From Chloroflexota bacterium (GTDB lineage: Bacteria > Chloroflexota > Dehalococcoidia > Lucifugimonadales > Lucifugimonadaceae): a DNA stretch of 64,000 nt. Below are positions 27,395 through 35,994 of this stretch, piece after piece. The notes under the pieces are model-generated. The model was given only the letters and a program-made list of their open reading frames with translations, made no database searches and had not been told where the DNA came from. Numbering within the stretch: the stretch's first letter is position 1; each line of letters starts with the position of its first letter. Where the stretch lies: positions 1-64,000 of the forward strand of contig JAJCYY010000010.1 in the NCBI GenBank assembly GCA_029262735.1, in the 5' to 3' direction. The translations under genes were made by a program, and so were the position numbers.

Positions 27395-27620
27395 GTTCTT
27401 AGTTCCGGTTCAGGTTGGTGGTGTTGCGCGATTCCGTTGCGACGGGGTTGTGCCATACTCTGCCTCCGCAATCCTGCATAAGGCGGCAGAAACTGGCGTG
27501 TGCTTATATGGCAGAGGCAATATAACGAACCTGCACCCCGTCTGCCAAAGTACGGCCTTGCGCGTGCAGCCCTCGCACAGGCCCAAACTGCCGATGCGGG
27601 GGCTCTATTCCGTAGCCCAA

Positions 27621-28538
27621 TTACTGCGCAACTTTCGCTGAGTACAGGGGATGGGCTTTCAGGGCTTCTACACCTTCAGGGTCGTGTGCAGGAACGACCA
27701 GCATTCCAGGCAAACGCTCTCTCAGTGCTCGGACTTTGGCGTAGCTCTCCGCCAGTTCATCCTTCTCTCCTATGCCGGGGAACCGATCTGTCATCAGCCC
27801 TTCCAGCGAGTAGCAGAGGTCTCCGACGAACAGGATGGGCGGATCGCCCTGCACGAGCATCGAGGTCGAACCTGGCATGTGGCCCGGAGTGGGGATCAGC
27901 ATCACCGAGCCGTCGCCCATCAGGTCATACGCCTCCGTGAACGGCGCTACCGCTTCATTTTCTGTGGCTTCAAACTCGAACTGCGTCCACTTTGCGTCCG
28001 GAATTTCGATGTCTCGCCGCAGAACCGCCTTGCGCACTGAGTTCGGAGTGATCATGTGCTCCCAGGCCTCGGTGTTGACCAGCAACTCCGCCTGCGGAAT
28101 CTCCGCTATGCAGCCGACGTGGTCGAAGTGGAGATGCGACATCACCGCTTTGCTGACATCGCCTGCGGCATAGCCGGCCAGTTCCAGTTGCCGCGTCAGC
28201 GTATCTTCAGGGCCAATTTCGAAACGGAAGACCTTGTTGTTGATCATCCGCGTGATCTTGTCTGGCCAGTAGTTGGGATCGGTCTTTGTCCTGGTGGTCA
28301 TTCCAGCGTCGAACAGGACCATGCCTTTTTCATGTTCGATCACGAAAACCGAGATAGGTCGGTCCGTGATCCACTTTCGTCCGAAGAAGACCCACATCAG
28401 CGGATTCAGACGACTTCCTTTCAGGTGCTGGGCGTGCATCGATGCGATTCCGGTCCGGATGGCTGCAACCTGTTTTACCGGCGATTGCTTTCCGGACTCG
28501 CGTTCCATCACTCGTGTGCCTACATTTCCAGTGGTCAT
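27621..28538 (-). CDS. Metallo-beta-lactamase-fold hydrolase (AHL-lactonase-like)
   Basis: The 305-residue protein has the dinuclear zinc motif SHLHFDHVG, with further ligands in TPGHMPGS, FVGDLCYS and VPAHDPE. FEIGPEDTLTRQLELAGYAAGDVSKAVMSH is similar to the AttM/AiiA-type lactonase subgroup of the MBL fold. Substrate could be a homoserine lactone or another lactone. The ATG at 28538 has GGAGGG 5 nt upstream and overlaps the stop of the upstream membrane-protein gene by ATGA, so translation is probably coupled. Confidence 0.87.
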   Translation of the reverse strand: MTTGNVGTRVMERESGKQSPVKQVAAIRTGIASMHAQHLKGSRLNPLMWVFFGRKWITDRPISVFVIEHEKGMVLFDAGMTTRTKTDPNYWPDKITRMINNKVFRFEIGPEDTLTRQLELAGYAAGDVSKAVMSHLHFDHVGCIAEIPQAELLVNTEAWEHMITPNSVRKAVLRRDIEIPDAKWTQFEFEATENEAVAPFTEAYDLMGDGSVMLIPTPGHMPGSTSMLVQGDPPILFVGDLCYSLEGLMTDRFPGIGEKDELAESYAKVRALRERLPGMLVVPAHDPEGVEALKAHPLYSAKVAQ

Positions 28539-29056
28539 TGCGTCCCTCCAATCGTTCCAATAGCGGCGATATGTGCCGTTCGTCGTGCTGCGAACCAGAG
28601 TCTCAGCGCGGCAGCCATCGTGAGCAGGCCAAGCGCCCAGTAGAGCCAGTGAAAGTAGATGACTTCGCCCAGGATCAAGACCTGGATCGATATCCAGCCG
28701 AACACGACCGCACCTGCGGCGAATGCAGCCTCATCTGCGAACCTGGTTTTCCGCCAGACCATCGCGGCGCCGACGACGTTGCTGCCTCCGACGACGAGCC
28801 CGAGCAGAAGCCCCGGCACCAGGTAGTCGTTGAACGGCGAACCTTCAAGCGATTCAAGCTCAATACCCAGGTTGCTGCCGTCTGTCGCGCTTAATAGCGC
28901 TGCACTGCCGCCGAACGCGGTCAGGGCGGTAAACATGAGCAGCGCGGCCAATCCGCTTTGCAATCTGTTTCGTGGTGCTCTCAAGGAGCTGCCCCGGTTC
29001 AACTTCCTCACGACTTCTCGGATGGCGCGGATTTCGCACCTGTCTACCCAGATCAC
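28535..29056 (-). CDS. Four-helix membrane protein of unknown function
   Basis: The frame of up to 173 residues has four hydrophobic segments: LAALLMFTALTAFGGSAALL, YLVPGLLLGLVVGGSNVVGAAMVW, EAAFAAGAVVFGWISIQVLI and WLYWALGLLTMAAALRLWF. Its stop overlaps the MBL-fold gene by 4 nt. The start is uncertain; the GTG at 29056 is the outermost, and an internal start just before the first helix would also give a complete protein. No known family is evident. Confidence 0.6.
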   Translation of the reverse strand: MIWVDRCEIRAIREVVRKLNRGSSLRAPRNRLQSGLAALLMFTALTAFGGSAALLSATDGSNLGIELESLEGSPFNDYLVPGLLLGLVVGGSNVVGAAMVWRKTRFADEAAFAAGAVVFGWISIQVLILGEVIYFHWLYWALGLLTMAAALRLWFAARRTAHIAAIGTIGGTQ

Positions 29057-29447
29057 ACCGTTCTTCCCAAGTTTCCGCGAATGACGTGATGGGTTTGTGA
29101 AATCGAAACAGCCGGTGTGAAGACAACGTGTTATTGGCGGCTGTCGTTAGAATTTGGCGACCTGACGAAATGGCAGATATATCGAATCAGGCAACTGGTG
29201 CTGTGGCAAACGTGGCCTGACTCCGTGATTGGGACTATCATTGAAAGGTTGCGCTCAGGCCGGACGTCGCTAGCGAGATCACGGTGCGGTGGCTGGCCTG
29301 AAGCGGAGCAAGAAAACACATTGGCGGCGGTCTGCGGTGACGATGCGCAGACCGGGCCGGCATGCCGGTCCGTCCAGTAGACGATGCAGAGAAGCACTGG
29401 TCGAATGGACGCTTCCTTTTACCGTCAGGTGTGAAAGAGGCAAATAT
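29057..29447. other. Upstream region of rplI without a recognised gene
   Basis: This 391-nt stretch has only short, unconvincing frames on either strand. A perfect palindrome CCGGCATGCCGG (29357-29368) is centred about 90 nt before the rplI start. It could form a leader hairpin for ribosomal-protein feedback, but no known leader family is recognised. Confidence 0.4.
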
Positions 29448-30074
29448 ATGAAGGTTCTATTTCTACAGGATGTCCGGCCCACGGCCCGCGCAGGCGACAT
29501 TAAAGACGTCAAGAACGGGTTCGCCCGCAATTACCTGATTCCGCAGAAGCTGGCGGTGCTGGCGACCACTCACGAGGTGGTGCGCGCCGAGGGTCTGAGG
29601 AAAGAGGCCGAGTTACGCCAGAAGGCAGAGGCTGCTGAATGGCGCGAATTGATAGAACAACTGAAGGACGAGCCGGTCAAGGTGATCGTCCGGACGGGAC
29701 CGACCGGCAGGCTCTACGGCTCGGTCTCGGCAGCGGTCATTGCCCAGGAGATCGCGGCGGCTGTTGGCCGCGAAGTTGATCGTCGCTCGATCAGGATTCC
29801 GGCACCAATTCGCACACTCGGCAAGTACTCGATTCCAGTGCAATTCGCCGATGAGGTTGAGACAAAACTCGACGTGCTTGTTGAGCCTGATGAGGACTCG
29901 GTTGGCAGAATCGAACAGGCGCGGGCGGCTCGTGCAGAAGCTGCGGCGGCCGACCCGACCTTTGAGGAGGCCCTTGAACAGGATGCTGCGGAGAGTGGCG
30001 CTGAGTCAGCTGGAGAAACGGCAATGACGAGCGACGATTCCGGGGAGGAGAGTGGGGAGAAGAGCTCGGAGTAG
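29448..30074 (+). CDS. rplI: 50S ribosomal protein L9, with extended acidic tail
   Basis: From ATG 29448 (GAGG 8 nt upstream) the protein reads MKVLFLQDVRPTARAGDIKDVKNGFARNYL, the L9 N-terminal domain signature, followed by the long connecting helix and C-terminal domain (RLYGSVSAAVIAQEI...PIRTLGKYSIPV). At about 208 residues it is roughly 50-60 residues longer than usual L9 because of an Ala/Glu/Asp/Ser-rich tail after residue 150. L9 binds 23S rRNA and stabilises reading frame. It is followed by a strong terminator and by dnaB. Confidence 0.95.
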   Translation: MKVLFLQDVRPTARAGDIKDVKNGFARNYLIPQKLAVLATTHEVVRAEGLRKEAELRQKAEAAEWRELIEQLKDEPVKVIVRTGPTGRLYGSVSAAVIAQEIAAAVGREVDRRSIRIPAPIRTLGKYSIPVQFADEVETKLDVLVEPDEDSVGRIEQARAARAEAAAADPTFEEALEQDAAESGAESAGETAMTSDDSGEESGEKSSE

Positions 30075-30122
30075 TTTTCTGGTTTGTCAGATTTGCAAAA
30101 TCGGTCAGACGACGAGGTTATG

Positions 30123-30160
30123 AATGCGTTCCGGTCACCAACGGCCGGAGCGCATTTTTC
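30123..30160 (+). terminator. Rho-independent terminator after rplI
   Basis: AATGCGTTCCGG (30123-30134) pairs with CCGGAGCGCATT (30145-30156) over 12 bp with one G-T wobble. It is followed by five T residues (30155-30159). This ends rplI transcription before the dnaB leader. Confidence 0.85.
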
Positions 30161-30455
30161 TATCCGTCGATGACGCCGGGAAAAAGTCGTTCGGAAAAGC
30201 CCGAAAAGCCTGCGACTTCAGGCTATGAGATCGCGGGACGAGGGTGTTATAAATCGTGTCACCTTCGCATATGACGGCGTGTCTGAACGCGGCGTATCAG
30301 ACAGCGCGCAGCGTATCGATACTGCACGCGAAAACCTTCATGCTTGACCGGACCTGACCTCGGTCCGGCGCGCGCAATAGATCACATTCAGACCCCAGTC
30401 CGGACAGACCGGACACGAACTTCCGTACACAGCCCGCAGGAGGACAGGACAGAAA
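30161..30455 (+). promoter_or_regulatory. dnaB leader region with two CCGGAC hairpins
   Basis: After the terminator there is no gene for about 295 nt. A TATAAA -10-like box lies at 30248-30253 without a clear -35. Two inverted repeats then follow, CCGGACC/GGTCCGG (near 30347-30366) and GTCCGG/CCGGAC (near 30398-30416), before the dnaB Shine-Dalgarno AGGAGG. The shared CCGGAC arms could let the two hairpins compete. Regulatory function is inference. Confidence 0.3.
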
Positions 30456-31832
30456 TTGGTACAGGCTGACAGGCTGCCGCCACACGATATCCAGGCAGAG
30501 GAATCGGTCATCGGTTCACTGTTGATCGATGGGCAGGCCGTCACCGATGTCCACGGGTTTCTGAGTGCGCGGGATTTCTACCGGCAGCGCAACAGGCTCT
30601 GCTACGAGGCTGTGGTTGAGCTCTTCAACCGAGACGAGGCGATCAACACGGTTACTATCGCCCATGAGCTTGAATCCCAGGGAACGCTCGAAGAGGTTGG
30701 CGGCACCGCATATCTTGCCCACCTTGTAGCCACTGTTCCGACCTCGGTCCACGTCGTCCACTTCGGCCGCCTTGTCCAGCGAACGGCTACGATGCGCCGC
30801 CTCATCAGCGCGGCGGGGGATATCGCCGCGATCGGCTTTGCGGACGAGGCAGATGTCGACGGGGCGCTAAGCGCGGCCGAGGACATCATCTTCGGTATCC
30901 GCACCGGGCAGGCTTCGCGCGATTTCGTCCACGTTGGTGAAGCGCTGGACCCATACCTGGAGCAGACTTCGGCCCTTGATGCACTTGACGATGATAAGAA
31001 GCCGATTCCTACCGGCTACTCCAACATGAACCAGCTCTTCGGCGGGCTGCAGCGGTCAGACATGATCGTGCTGGCGGCAAGACCGAGCATTGGAAAGAGC
31101 ACATTGGCGCTGAACCTGGCAGCCAATGCGGCCAAAGAGCACGCCCGCGTCGGCATCTTCTCGCTGGAAATGGGCCGGGAGCAGGTGGCGATGAGGCTGC
31201 TCGCTTCGGAAGCACGACTGAATATGCACGACATCCGGCTGCGCCGCTTCTCACCGACCGAGGAAACACGGATGGTGGACGCCATCGGTCTGCTTTCCGA
31301 CCTGGCGATCTACATCGACGACACGCCATTCCAGACCGTGGTCGAGATGCGCGGCAAGGCTCGCCGACTGCAGTTGACGCACGGTCTCGACTTCCTGGTC
31401 GTCGACTACATGCAGCTAATCAACGGGTCGTCCGGCGGCCGCGAGGGTAATCGCGCGCAGGAGGTGAGCGAGATATCTCGACAGATGAAGGCGATGGCGC
31501 GCGACCTGGATGTGCCGGTGATTGCGGTTTCGCAGTTGAGTCGGGCGATCGAGCGTCGTGAATCGCACAGGCCGGTTCTCTCAGACCTGCGTGAGAGCGG
31601 CAGCATCGAGCAGGATTCGGATATCGTGATGTTCATTCACCGTGAAGACAGGTTCACGACTGAAGAACAGTGGAACTCCAAGAACCCGGACCGTCCGTAT
31701 CCGCGCGGACTGGCCGAGCTGATCGTGGCGAAGCACCGACATGGTCCGATCGACACTCTTTGGATGTCGGTGCGTGACGAACACGGCCGCTTCATGGAAA
31801 TGCGGGCGCAGGCTCCGGTCGAACAGTTCTAG
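30456..31832 (+). CDS. dnaB: Replicative DNA helicase
   Basis: The 458-residue protein is a full DnaB. The N-terminal domain (PPHDIQAEESVIGSLLID...) leads to a linker and a RecA-like C-terminal domain with Walker A ARPSIGKST (residues 208-216), the GIFSLEMGREQ segment, Walker B FLVVDYMQLI and the motif SGSIEQDSDIVMFIHRE. No intein is present. The start is TTG 30456 after AGGAGGACAGGACAGAAA. It forms the replication block with the DnaD-like gene and the dual-ATPase helicase loader downstream. Confidence 0.97.
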   Translation: MVQADRLPPHDIQAEESVIGSLLIDGQAVTDVHGFLSARDFYRQRNRLCYEAVVELFNRDEAINTVTIAHELESQGTLEEVGGTAYLAHLVATVPTSVHVVHFGRLVQRTATMRRLISAAGDIAAIGFADEADVDGALSAAEDIIFGIRTGQASRDFVHVGEALDPYLEQTSALDALDDDKKPIPTGYSNMNQLFGGLQRSDMIVLAARPSIGKSTLALNLAANAAKEHARVGIFSLEMGREQVAMRLLASEARLNMHDIRLRRFSPTEETRMVDAIGLLSDLAIYIDDTPFQTVVEMRGKARRLQLTHGLDFLVVDYMQLINGSSGGREGNRAQEVSEISRQMKAMARDLDVPVIAVSQLSRAIERRESHRPVLSDLRESGSIEQDSDIVMFIHREDRFTTEEQWNSKNPDRPYPRGLAELIVAKHRHGPIDTLWMSVRDEHGRFMEMRAQAPVEQF

Positions 31833-31896
31833 ACGGCTAGCCGTGTTTTCGTGCCCGGTAACTTTGACTTACTGAAAAGCCAGTTCCTGTTTTCAA

Positions 31897-32670
31897 ATGA
31901 CTATCGAAAACAAAAAACCCTCCCCCAAATCACCGTTCCCGCGCGGCGTCCAGTTCACGCCTGTGCCGAATCCGCTGCTCGCCGGTCTGCTGGAAGAGAT
32001 CGACGACATTGCCGAGTTGAAGATCACGCTGCGGGTAATCTGGGCGCTTCACAGAAAGAGGTCGCCGCTGCCGTATGTGACGGCACAAGAGGTTCGCGAG
32101 GACCGATCGGTCGCGGCTATGCTTGGCGTCATCGGCGACGATCTTGGGCGAGCCGTTGACAGTTCTCTGAAGCTTGCAGTGAGCCGTGGTACGCTGCTGG
32201 AGATTCCGGCTACGCTGGCTACAGATAGCGATGAGAAACGGTACCTGCTGAACACCGAACCGGTGCGCGCCGCACTTGTCCGCAAGGGCGTCGAGATACC
32301 GGAGCTTCCAGAGCGTGTAGCCGGTCCGGGCGTCGAGACGCAGCAGGCGGAATCTCGCCCTGAGCTGCACCAGGGTGTGTTCAAGGTCTACGAGGAAAAT
32401 ATCGGCGTCATGTCTCCTCTGATCGCCGAGAGCATCACCGCCGCGTTGCAGGAGCACCCGGAGGCCGAAGTTGTCGACGCCATTCGCGTCGCTGTCGAGG
32501 CGAATGCGAGGAGTTGGAAGTATGTGACCGCGGTGCTCAAGCGCTGGGCGGTCGAAGGCAGAGATAGAAGAGAGACCGATGGAAAGTCTGAACGACATTC
32601 TGAAGCGAATCGCAGCGACGAATTCATCGAGCGTTACCTTGAGCGGCAGCGAGCACGGGGAAATCGTTGA
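31897..32670 (+). CDS. DnaD-domain replication protein
   Basis: The 257-residue protein has a helical N-terminal domain (ELKITLRVIWALHRKRSPLPYVTAQEV) and a C-terminal DnaD-like VYEENIGVMSPLIAESITAALQEHPEAEVVDAIRVAVEANARSWKYV. Family members remodel DNA during primosome assembly. It sits between dnaB and the helicase loader and overlaps the loader start by 92 nt in another frame, a strong sign of coupled expression. The C-terminal 35 residues are charged and may bind DNA or the loader. Confidence 0.85.
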   Translation: MTIENKKPSPKSPFPRGVQFTPVPNPLLAGLLEEIDDIAELKITLRVIWALHRKRSPLPYVTAQEVREDRSVAAMLGVIGDDLGRAVDSSLKLAVSRGTLLEIPATLATDSDEKRYLLNTEPVRAALVRKGVEIPELPERVAGPGVETQQAESRPELHQGVFKVYEENIGVMSPLIAESITAALQEHPEAEVVDAIRVAVEANARSWKYVTAVLKRWAVEGRDRRETDGKSERHSEANRSDEFIERYLERQRARGNR

Positions 32671-34057
32671 CGAGCAGCCGCCTTGCCCGATCTGCGACGA
32701 CGCCCGCTGGCTGAACGTTGACGCGCCGGTCGGCTCGCCCGAGTTCGGGACGGTCGTCCCCTGCGAGTGCCAGGAGAAGGTCTGGGGCTCACATGTAAAC
32801 AAGAGGCTCCGCGACTACTCGGACCTCGGGCCGCTTGAGCGGATGACGTTCGAGTCGATGGAACCGACGGGACGCGACGGTTTCGCGGACCCGGCGAGCT
32901 TCCGCAAGGCGCGTGACGCCGCGCAGCGCTACTCGCACGACCCGATGGGTTGGCTGATCATCAGCGGTCCATCCGGAACAGGAAAGACGCACATCGCGGC
33001 GGCAATCGCGAATCGGCTGGTGTCTGACGGACGGCCGGTTAAGTTCGTATCGGTCCCTGATCTGCTGGACCACATGCGCGCCACGCTCGACCGTAATCCT
33101 GACGACCCGGACGGCGATGATTTCGAGGGTCTGTTCAGCCACATCATCGAAGCGCCGATGCTTGTGCTGGATGACCTTGGCGTGCAGAGTCCAACCCGCT
33201 GGGCCGAGGAGAAGATCGACCAGGTGTTGAGCCAGCGGTATGCCCGCCGGTTGCCGACGGTCTTCACGACAAGTCTGCCGGTGGAACGCATGCCGGACCG
33301 GCTGAGAACGCGGGTGATGGACCCGTTCATATCAGAGCGCATCGAGCTTCTGGCTGGCGCGGGCAATGCCGACAGGTCTTCAATCGGGCTTGATTCGTCG
33401 CAGTTGAAGTCAATGACATTTGAGTCGTTTGAGCCGCGCGGTGCAAGGGACAGCACGCCGAGGCAGCGAGACACGCTTGAGTCGGCGCGCAACGCAGCTC
33501 GATCGTTCGCCGAGATGCCACAGGGGTGGATCTATCTCGCCGGTCCGACTGGAGTTGGTAAGACCCACCTTGCAGTGGCGATTGCAAACGTCCAACTCCA
33601 GCAGGGACGTTCGGTTCTGTTTCGCTTCGTGCCGGACCTGCTGGACCAGCTTCGGCGTGCATACCAGCCGAACTCGGCGATTGGCTTCGACCGCGAGTTC
33701 CAGGTGATCCGGAACTGTGAGGTCTTGATACTCGACGATCTCGGAGCGCAGGCGACTACGGCGTGGGCAGAAGAGAAGCTGTACCAGTTGATCGTTCACA
33801 GGCATGCGGCGGGACTGCCGACTGTCATCACATCTCGGGTGATGCTGGACGAGGCTGCCGCGAGCGGTTTTACGAACCGCTACTCAGATGCCATCGCCTC
33901 TCGATTGCGTGACACGCACGTCGTATGGGAGTACGCCATGCTGGCTCCCGACTACCGGCACCGTGGCGCTGCCAGTTCCCGCAACCGTTCCGATGAGGTG
34001 GCTCGTGACAGGCCACGAAACGGTTCAAAGTCGAGCCGGACCACAAGAGCCAAATGA
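32579..34057 (+). CDS. Helicase loader with two tandem DnaC-type AAA+ modules
   Basis: The 492-residue protein contains two complete DnaC/IstB-like ATPase modules instead of the usual one. A possible zinc motif CPIC...CEC lies at residues 36-64. Module 1 has MTFESMEPTGR (89-99), Walker A GPSGTGKTH (130-138) and Walker B MLVLDDLG (194-201). Module 2 repeats MTFESFEP (279-286), GPTGVGKTH (322-330) and VLILDDLG (382-389). The offset is about 190 residues. DnaC/DnaI proteins load DnaB onto DNA. Both modules look intact, so a built-in dimer or asymmetric loader is plausible. The start overlaps the DnaD-like gene, and its stop overlaps the HIT gene by ATGA. Confidence 0.88.
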   Translation: MESLNDILKRIAATNSSSVTLSGSEHGEIVDEQPPCPICDDARWLNVDAPVGSPEFGTVVPCECQEKVWGSHVNKRLRDYSDLGPLERMTFESMEPTGRDGFADPASFRKARDAAQRYSHDPMGWLIISGPSGTGKTHIAAAIANRLVSDGRPVKFVSVPDLLDHMRATLDRNPDDPDGDDFEGLFSHIIEAPMLVLDDLGVQSPTRWAEEKIDQVLSQRYARRLPTVFTTSLPVERMPDRLRTRVMDPFISERIELLAGAGNADRSSIGLDSSQLKSMTFESFEPRGARDSTPRQRDTLESARNAARSFAEMPQGWIYLAGPTGVGKTHLAVAIANVQLQQGRSVLFRFVPDLLDQLRRAYQPNSAIGFDREFQVIRNCEVLILDDLGAQATTAWAEEKLYQLIVHRHAAGLPTVITSRVMLDEAAASGFTNRYSDAIASRLRDTHVVWEYAMLAPDYRHRGAASSRNRSDEVARDRPRNGSKSSRTTRAK

Positions 34058-34707
34058 GCCCCGGTCCGCTCGGTGGAGGTTCGGGCAGCGATTCCACGTT
34101 CAGCCGGATCGTCGCCGGTGAGCTGCCAGCGAAGTGGGTCTCAGACGAACCCGACTCTCCGGTTGTCTGCTTCCATAACCGGCTTAAATGGGCGCGTGTG
34201 ATGCTGTTGGTCGTACCCCGGGACTTCATGACTCAGGAAGATATGTGGCTTGACGACGTGCTACAGGACGCACTGAGGCTGGCCGTTGAGGTTGGGGAGG
34301 AGCACTGCCCTGAGGGCTTCCGCGTGTTGTCGAACTTCGGCCGCGGCGCACACCAGAGCCAGCTTCACGCTCATCTCCACGTTATTTCAGGGCTTGCGGA
34401 GAACATCGCTGCGGCGAAGCCGTTGGAAGAGTGGCAGGAAACCGATGGAACAAGAGTGCAGCGACAGGACATAGACGGTGTGCCGCATGCAGATCTCTAC
34501 CGCGACGACCTGTCTTCGTCCCAGTTCGAGTTCATGACGGGCGAGGGTGCGCCGAACGCAGCAGAGGCTGCGATCGCCCATGCGAAGAGCTTTTCGGCGA
34601 CAGGTTTCAGGTTGAAGGCGAACTACAGCATGGACACGGGAGGACCGCGGGGAGGTCAGCCGGGTCTGTTCATGCTTGGCGGCGGCCAGCTAGCACTGTA
34701 CGTGTGA
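34054..34707 (+). CDS. HIT-family nucleotide hydrolase/transferase
   Basis: The 217-residue protein has the histidine triad QLHAHLHVISG and an upstream ...FSRIVAGELPAKWVSD, the standard HIT N-terminus. HIT proteins hydrolyse AMP- or nucleoside-phosphoramidate-type substrates. After the triad about 100 extra residues (to the end) are not part of the usual ~110-residue domain and end in FMLGGGQLALYV. The gene overlaps the helicase-loader gene by 4 nt, so it is part of the replication-block transcript. Confidence 0.85.
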   Translation: MSPGPLGGGSGSDSTFSRIVAGELPAKWVSDEPDSPVVCFHNRLKWARVMLLVVPRDFMTQEDMWLDDVLQDALRLAVEVGEEHCPEGFRVLSNFGRGAHQSQLHAHLHVISGLAENIAAAKPLEEWQETDGTRVQRQDIDGVPHADLYRDDLSSSQFEFMTGEGAPNAAEAAIAHAKSFSATGFRLKANYSMDTGGPRGGQPGLFMLGGGQLALYV

Positions 34708-34755
34708 GTGGCGCGGGTCACCAGGGTGTTGCCGACGACCGGATTAAATCCGCCC

Positions 34756-35244
34756 TCAGGCGAACCGAGCAGAGGCCATCGTTCCGACTGCTACTACGAC
34801 CAACACGGCGTTGATTCTGCTGCCAAATGCGATCTGTGAACGGATGCTCTGGAGAGCTGAGCTGTCGGCAGCGGTCTCGTCTAAAAGAGCGCGTCGCAAC
34901 TTTGCCGTCCTTACGCCGACCCAGCCGCTCAAAAAGAACGCAAGCAGCGACGTTACAAGTCCGATGCCGATTGCCATGCCCCAGCCGTTGTCGAACAGTT
35001 GATCGAACTCTCGACCTGGCGTGCGAGAGATCAGCACGAATCCGACCACGATGGTGATGATCGCCGATAGCGTGATCCAGAGGCTATTGAGCTTGCTAAT
35101 AGCTTGCAGCACGTCTCGCTCAATCTCGTTGCCTAATGAGCGCAGTTTCGGCTCCAGCACGAGGGTCAGGTAAAGCGCGGCACCCACCCAGACGATACCT
35201 GGCAGGATATGAAGTATTCGCAGGACGATAAGTTCGGTGTCCAT
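34756..35244 (-). CDS. Small membrane protein, CopD/DUF2269-like
   Basis: The 162-residue protein has about four transmembrane helices. The N-terminal LRILHILPGIVWVGAALYLTLVLEPKL resembles the first helices of CopD-like and DUF2269 membrane proteins, where a conserved His lies in the first helix. It starts 3 nt after the HAD gene's stop, so it is probably co-transcribed. No substrate is known. Confidence 0.65.
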   Translation of the reverse strand: MDTELIVLRILHILPGIVWVGAALYLTLVLEPKLRSLGNEIERDVLQAISKLNSLWITLSAIITIVVGFVLISRTPGREFDQLFDNGWGMAIGIGLVTSLLAFFLSGWVGVRTAKLRRALLDETAADSSALQSIRSQIAFGSRINAVLVVVAVGTMASARFA

Positions 35245-35247
35245 AGG

Positions 35248-35865
35248 TTATTTTTCTAAGGTGAGAATTGTCCTTGAGACATCTCTGATGTCCGCATCCG
35301 GCAGATGGGTGATGTTGTTGAGTTCGATTGGTCCGTTGCCAACGTAGATCGGAAGCCTGGCCGCACGCAACATATCGTAATCACCCTTGCTGTCTCCGAC
35401 CGCGGCGACCTCGGAAATTGGGATACCACTCTCTGACGCTGTTAGGCGAAGAAAGTCGGCTTTAGTCGCAATCCATGAATGCGTAACTGACCCGGAGCGA
35501 AAGTCTAGTTCCGTTGCGTGAATCCGGGCAACGCTCAGTTCGTTCGCGATGTGTTCAACGATGAACGACCATGTCATCGACGCGAGCGCGATCTGCACCC
35601 CCGCAACGTGCAATTCTGCTATGCCTTCGCGTGCTCCCGGAGCCCACATCAGGTTGGAAAGGTGGGTCTCGACGTTGCTCTTCCCGGCTTCCAGGTACCA
35701 ACCGGCCATCTCGTTTCGGCCAGCAGCCACCTGATCCCTACCCTCAACGCCCTCCAGCTCACACATCCGTTCGTATTTACCCAGCCCTCGAGCGATGGTC
35801 TGACAGGCTGTATCGCCCCTCAGCAAAGTTCCGTCCACGTCAAAGATTGCAAGCTTGATTGGCAC
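35248..35865 (-). CDS. HAD-family phosphatase (SerB-like)
   Basis: The core starts VPIKLAIFDVDGTLLRGDT, with the catalytic Asp pair, and continues to ALASMTWSFIVEHI (motif II) and AVGDSKGDYDMLRAARLPIYVGN (motif IV), the layout of phosphoserine-phosphatase-like HAD enzymes. I start at GTG 35865; a longer frame from 35988 adds 41 residues with no homology signs. The substrate is unknown. It is followed by a small membrane-protein gene and is divergent from the enolase-superfamily gene at 35995. Confidence 0.85.
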   Translation of the reverse strand: MPIKLAIFDVDGTLLRGDTACQTIARGLGKYERMCELEGVEGRDQVAAGRNEMAGWYLEAGKSNVETHLSNLMWAPGAREGIAELHVAGVQIALASMTWSFIVEHIANELSVARIHATELDFRSGSVTHSWIATKADFLRLTASESGIPISEVAAVGDSKGDYDMLRAARLPIYVGNGPIELNNITHLPDADIRDVSRTILTLEK

Positions 35866-35994
35866 AGTGCTTCCACCCGTGCGAGTTCGCGAAACAGAAT
35901 CGCCGGTGGCTGATGGTAACTCCATCTGCGGTATGCTGCGGCCGTCCCAGGAGCCCGCATCCCTATTCGGTTCAATTAACTGGAGCACCAGGCA

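Noticed and set aside
29117-29380. Short plus-strand frame upstream of rplI
   Set aside because: No Shine-Dalgarno, no family resemblance, and composition like a shadow frame.
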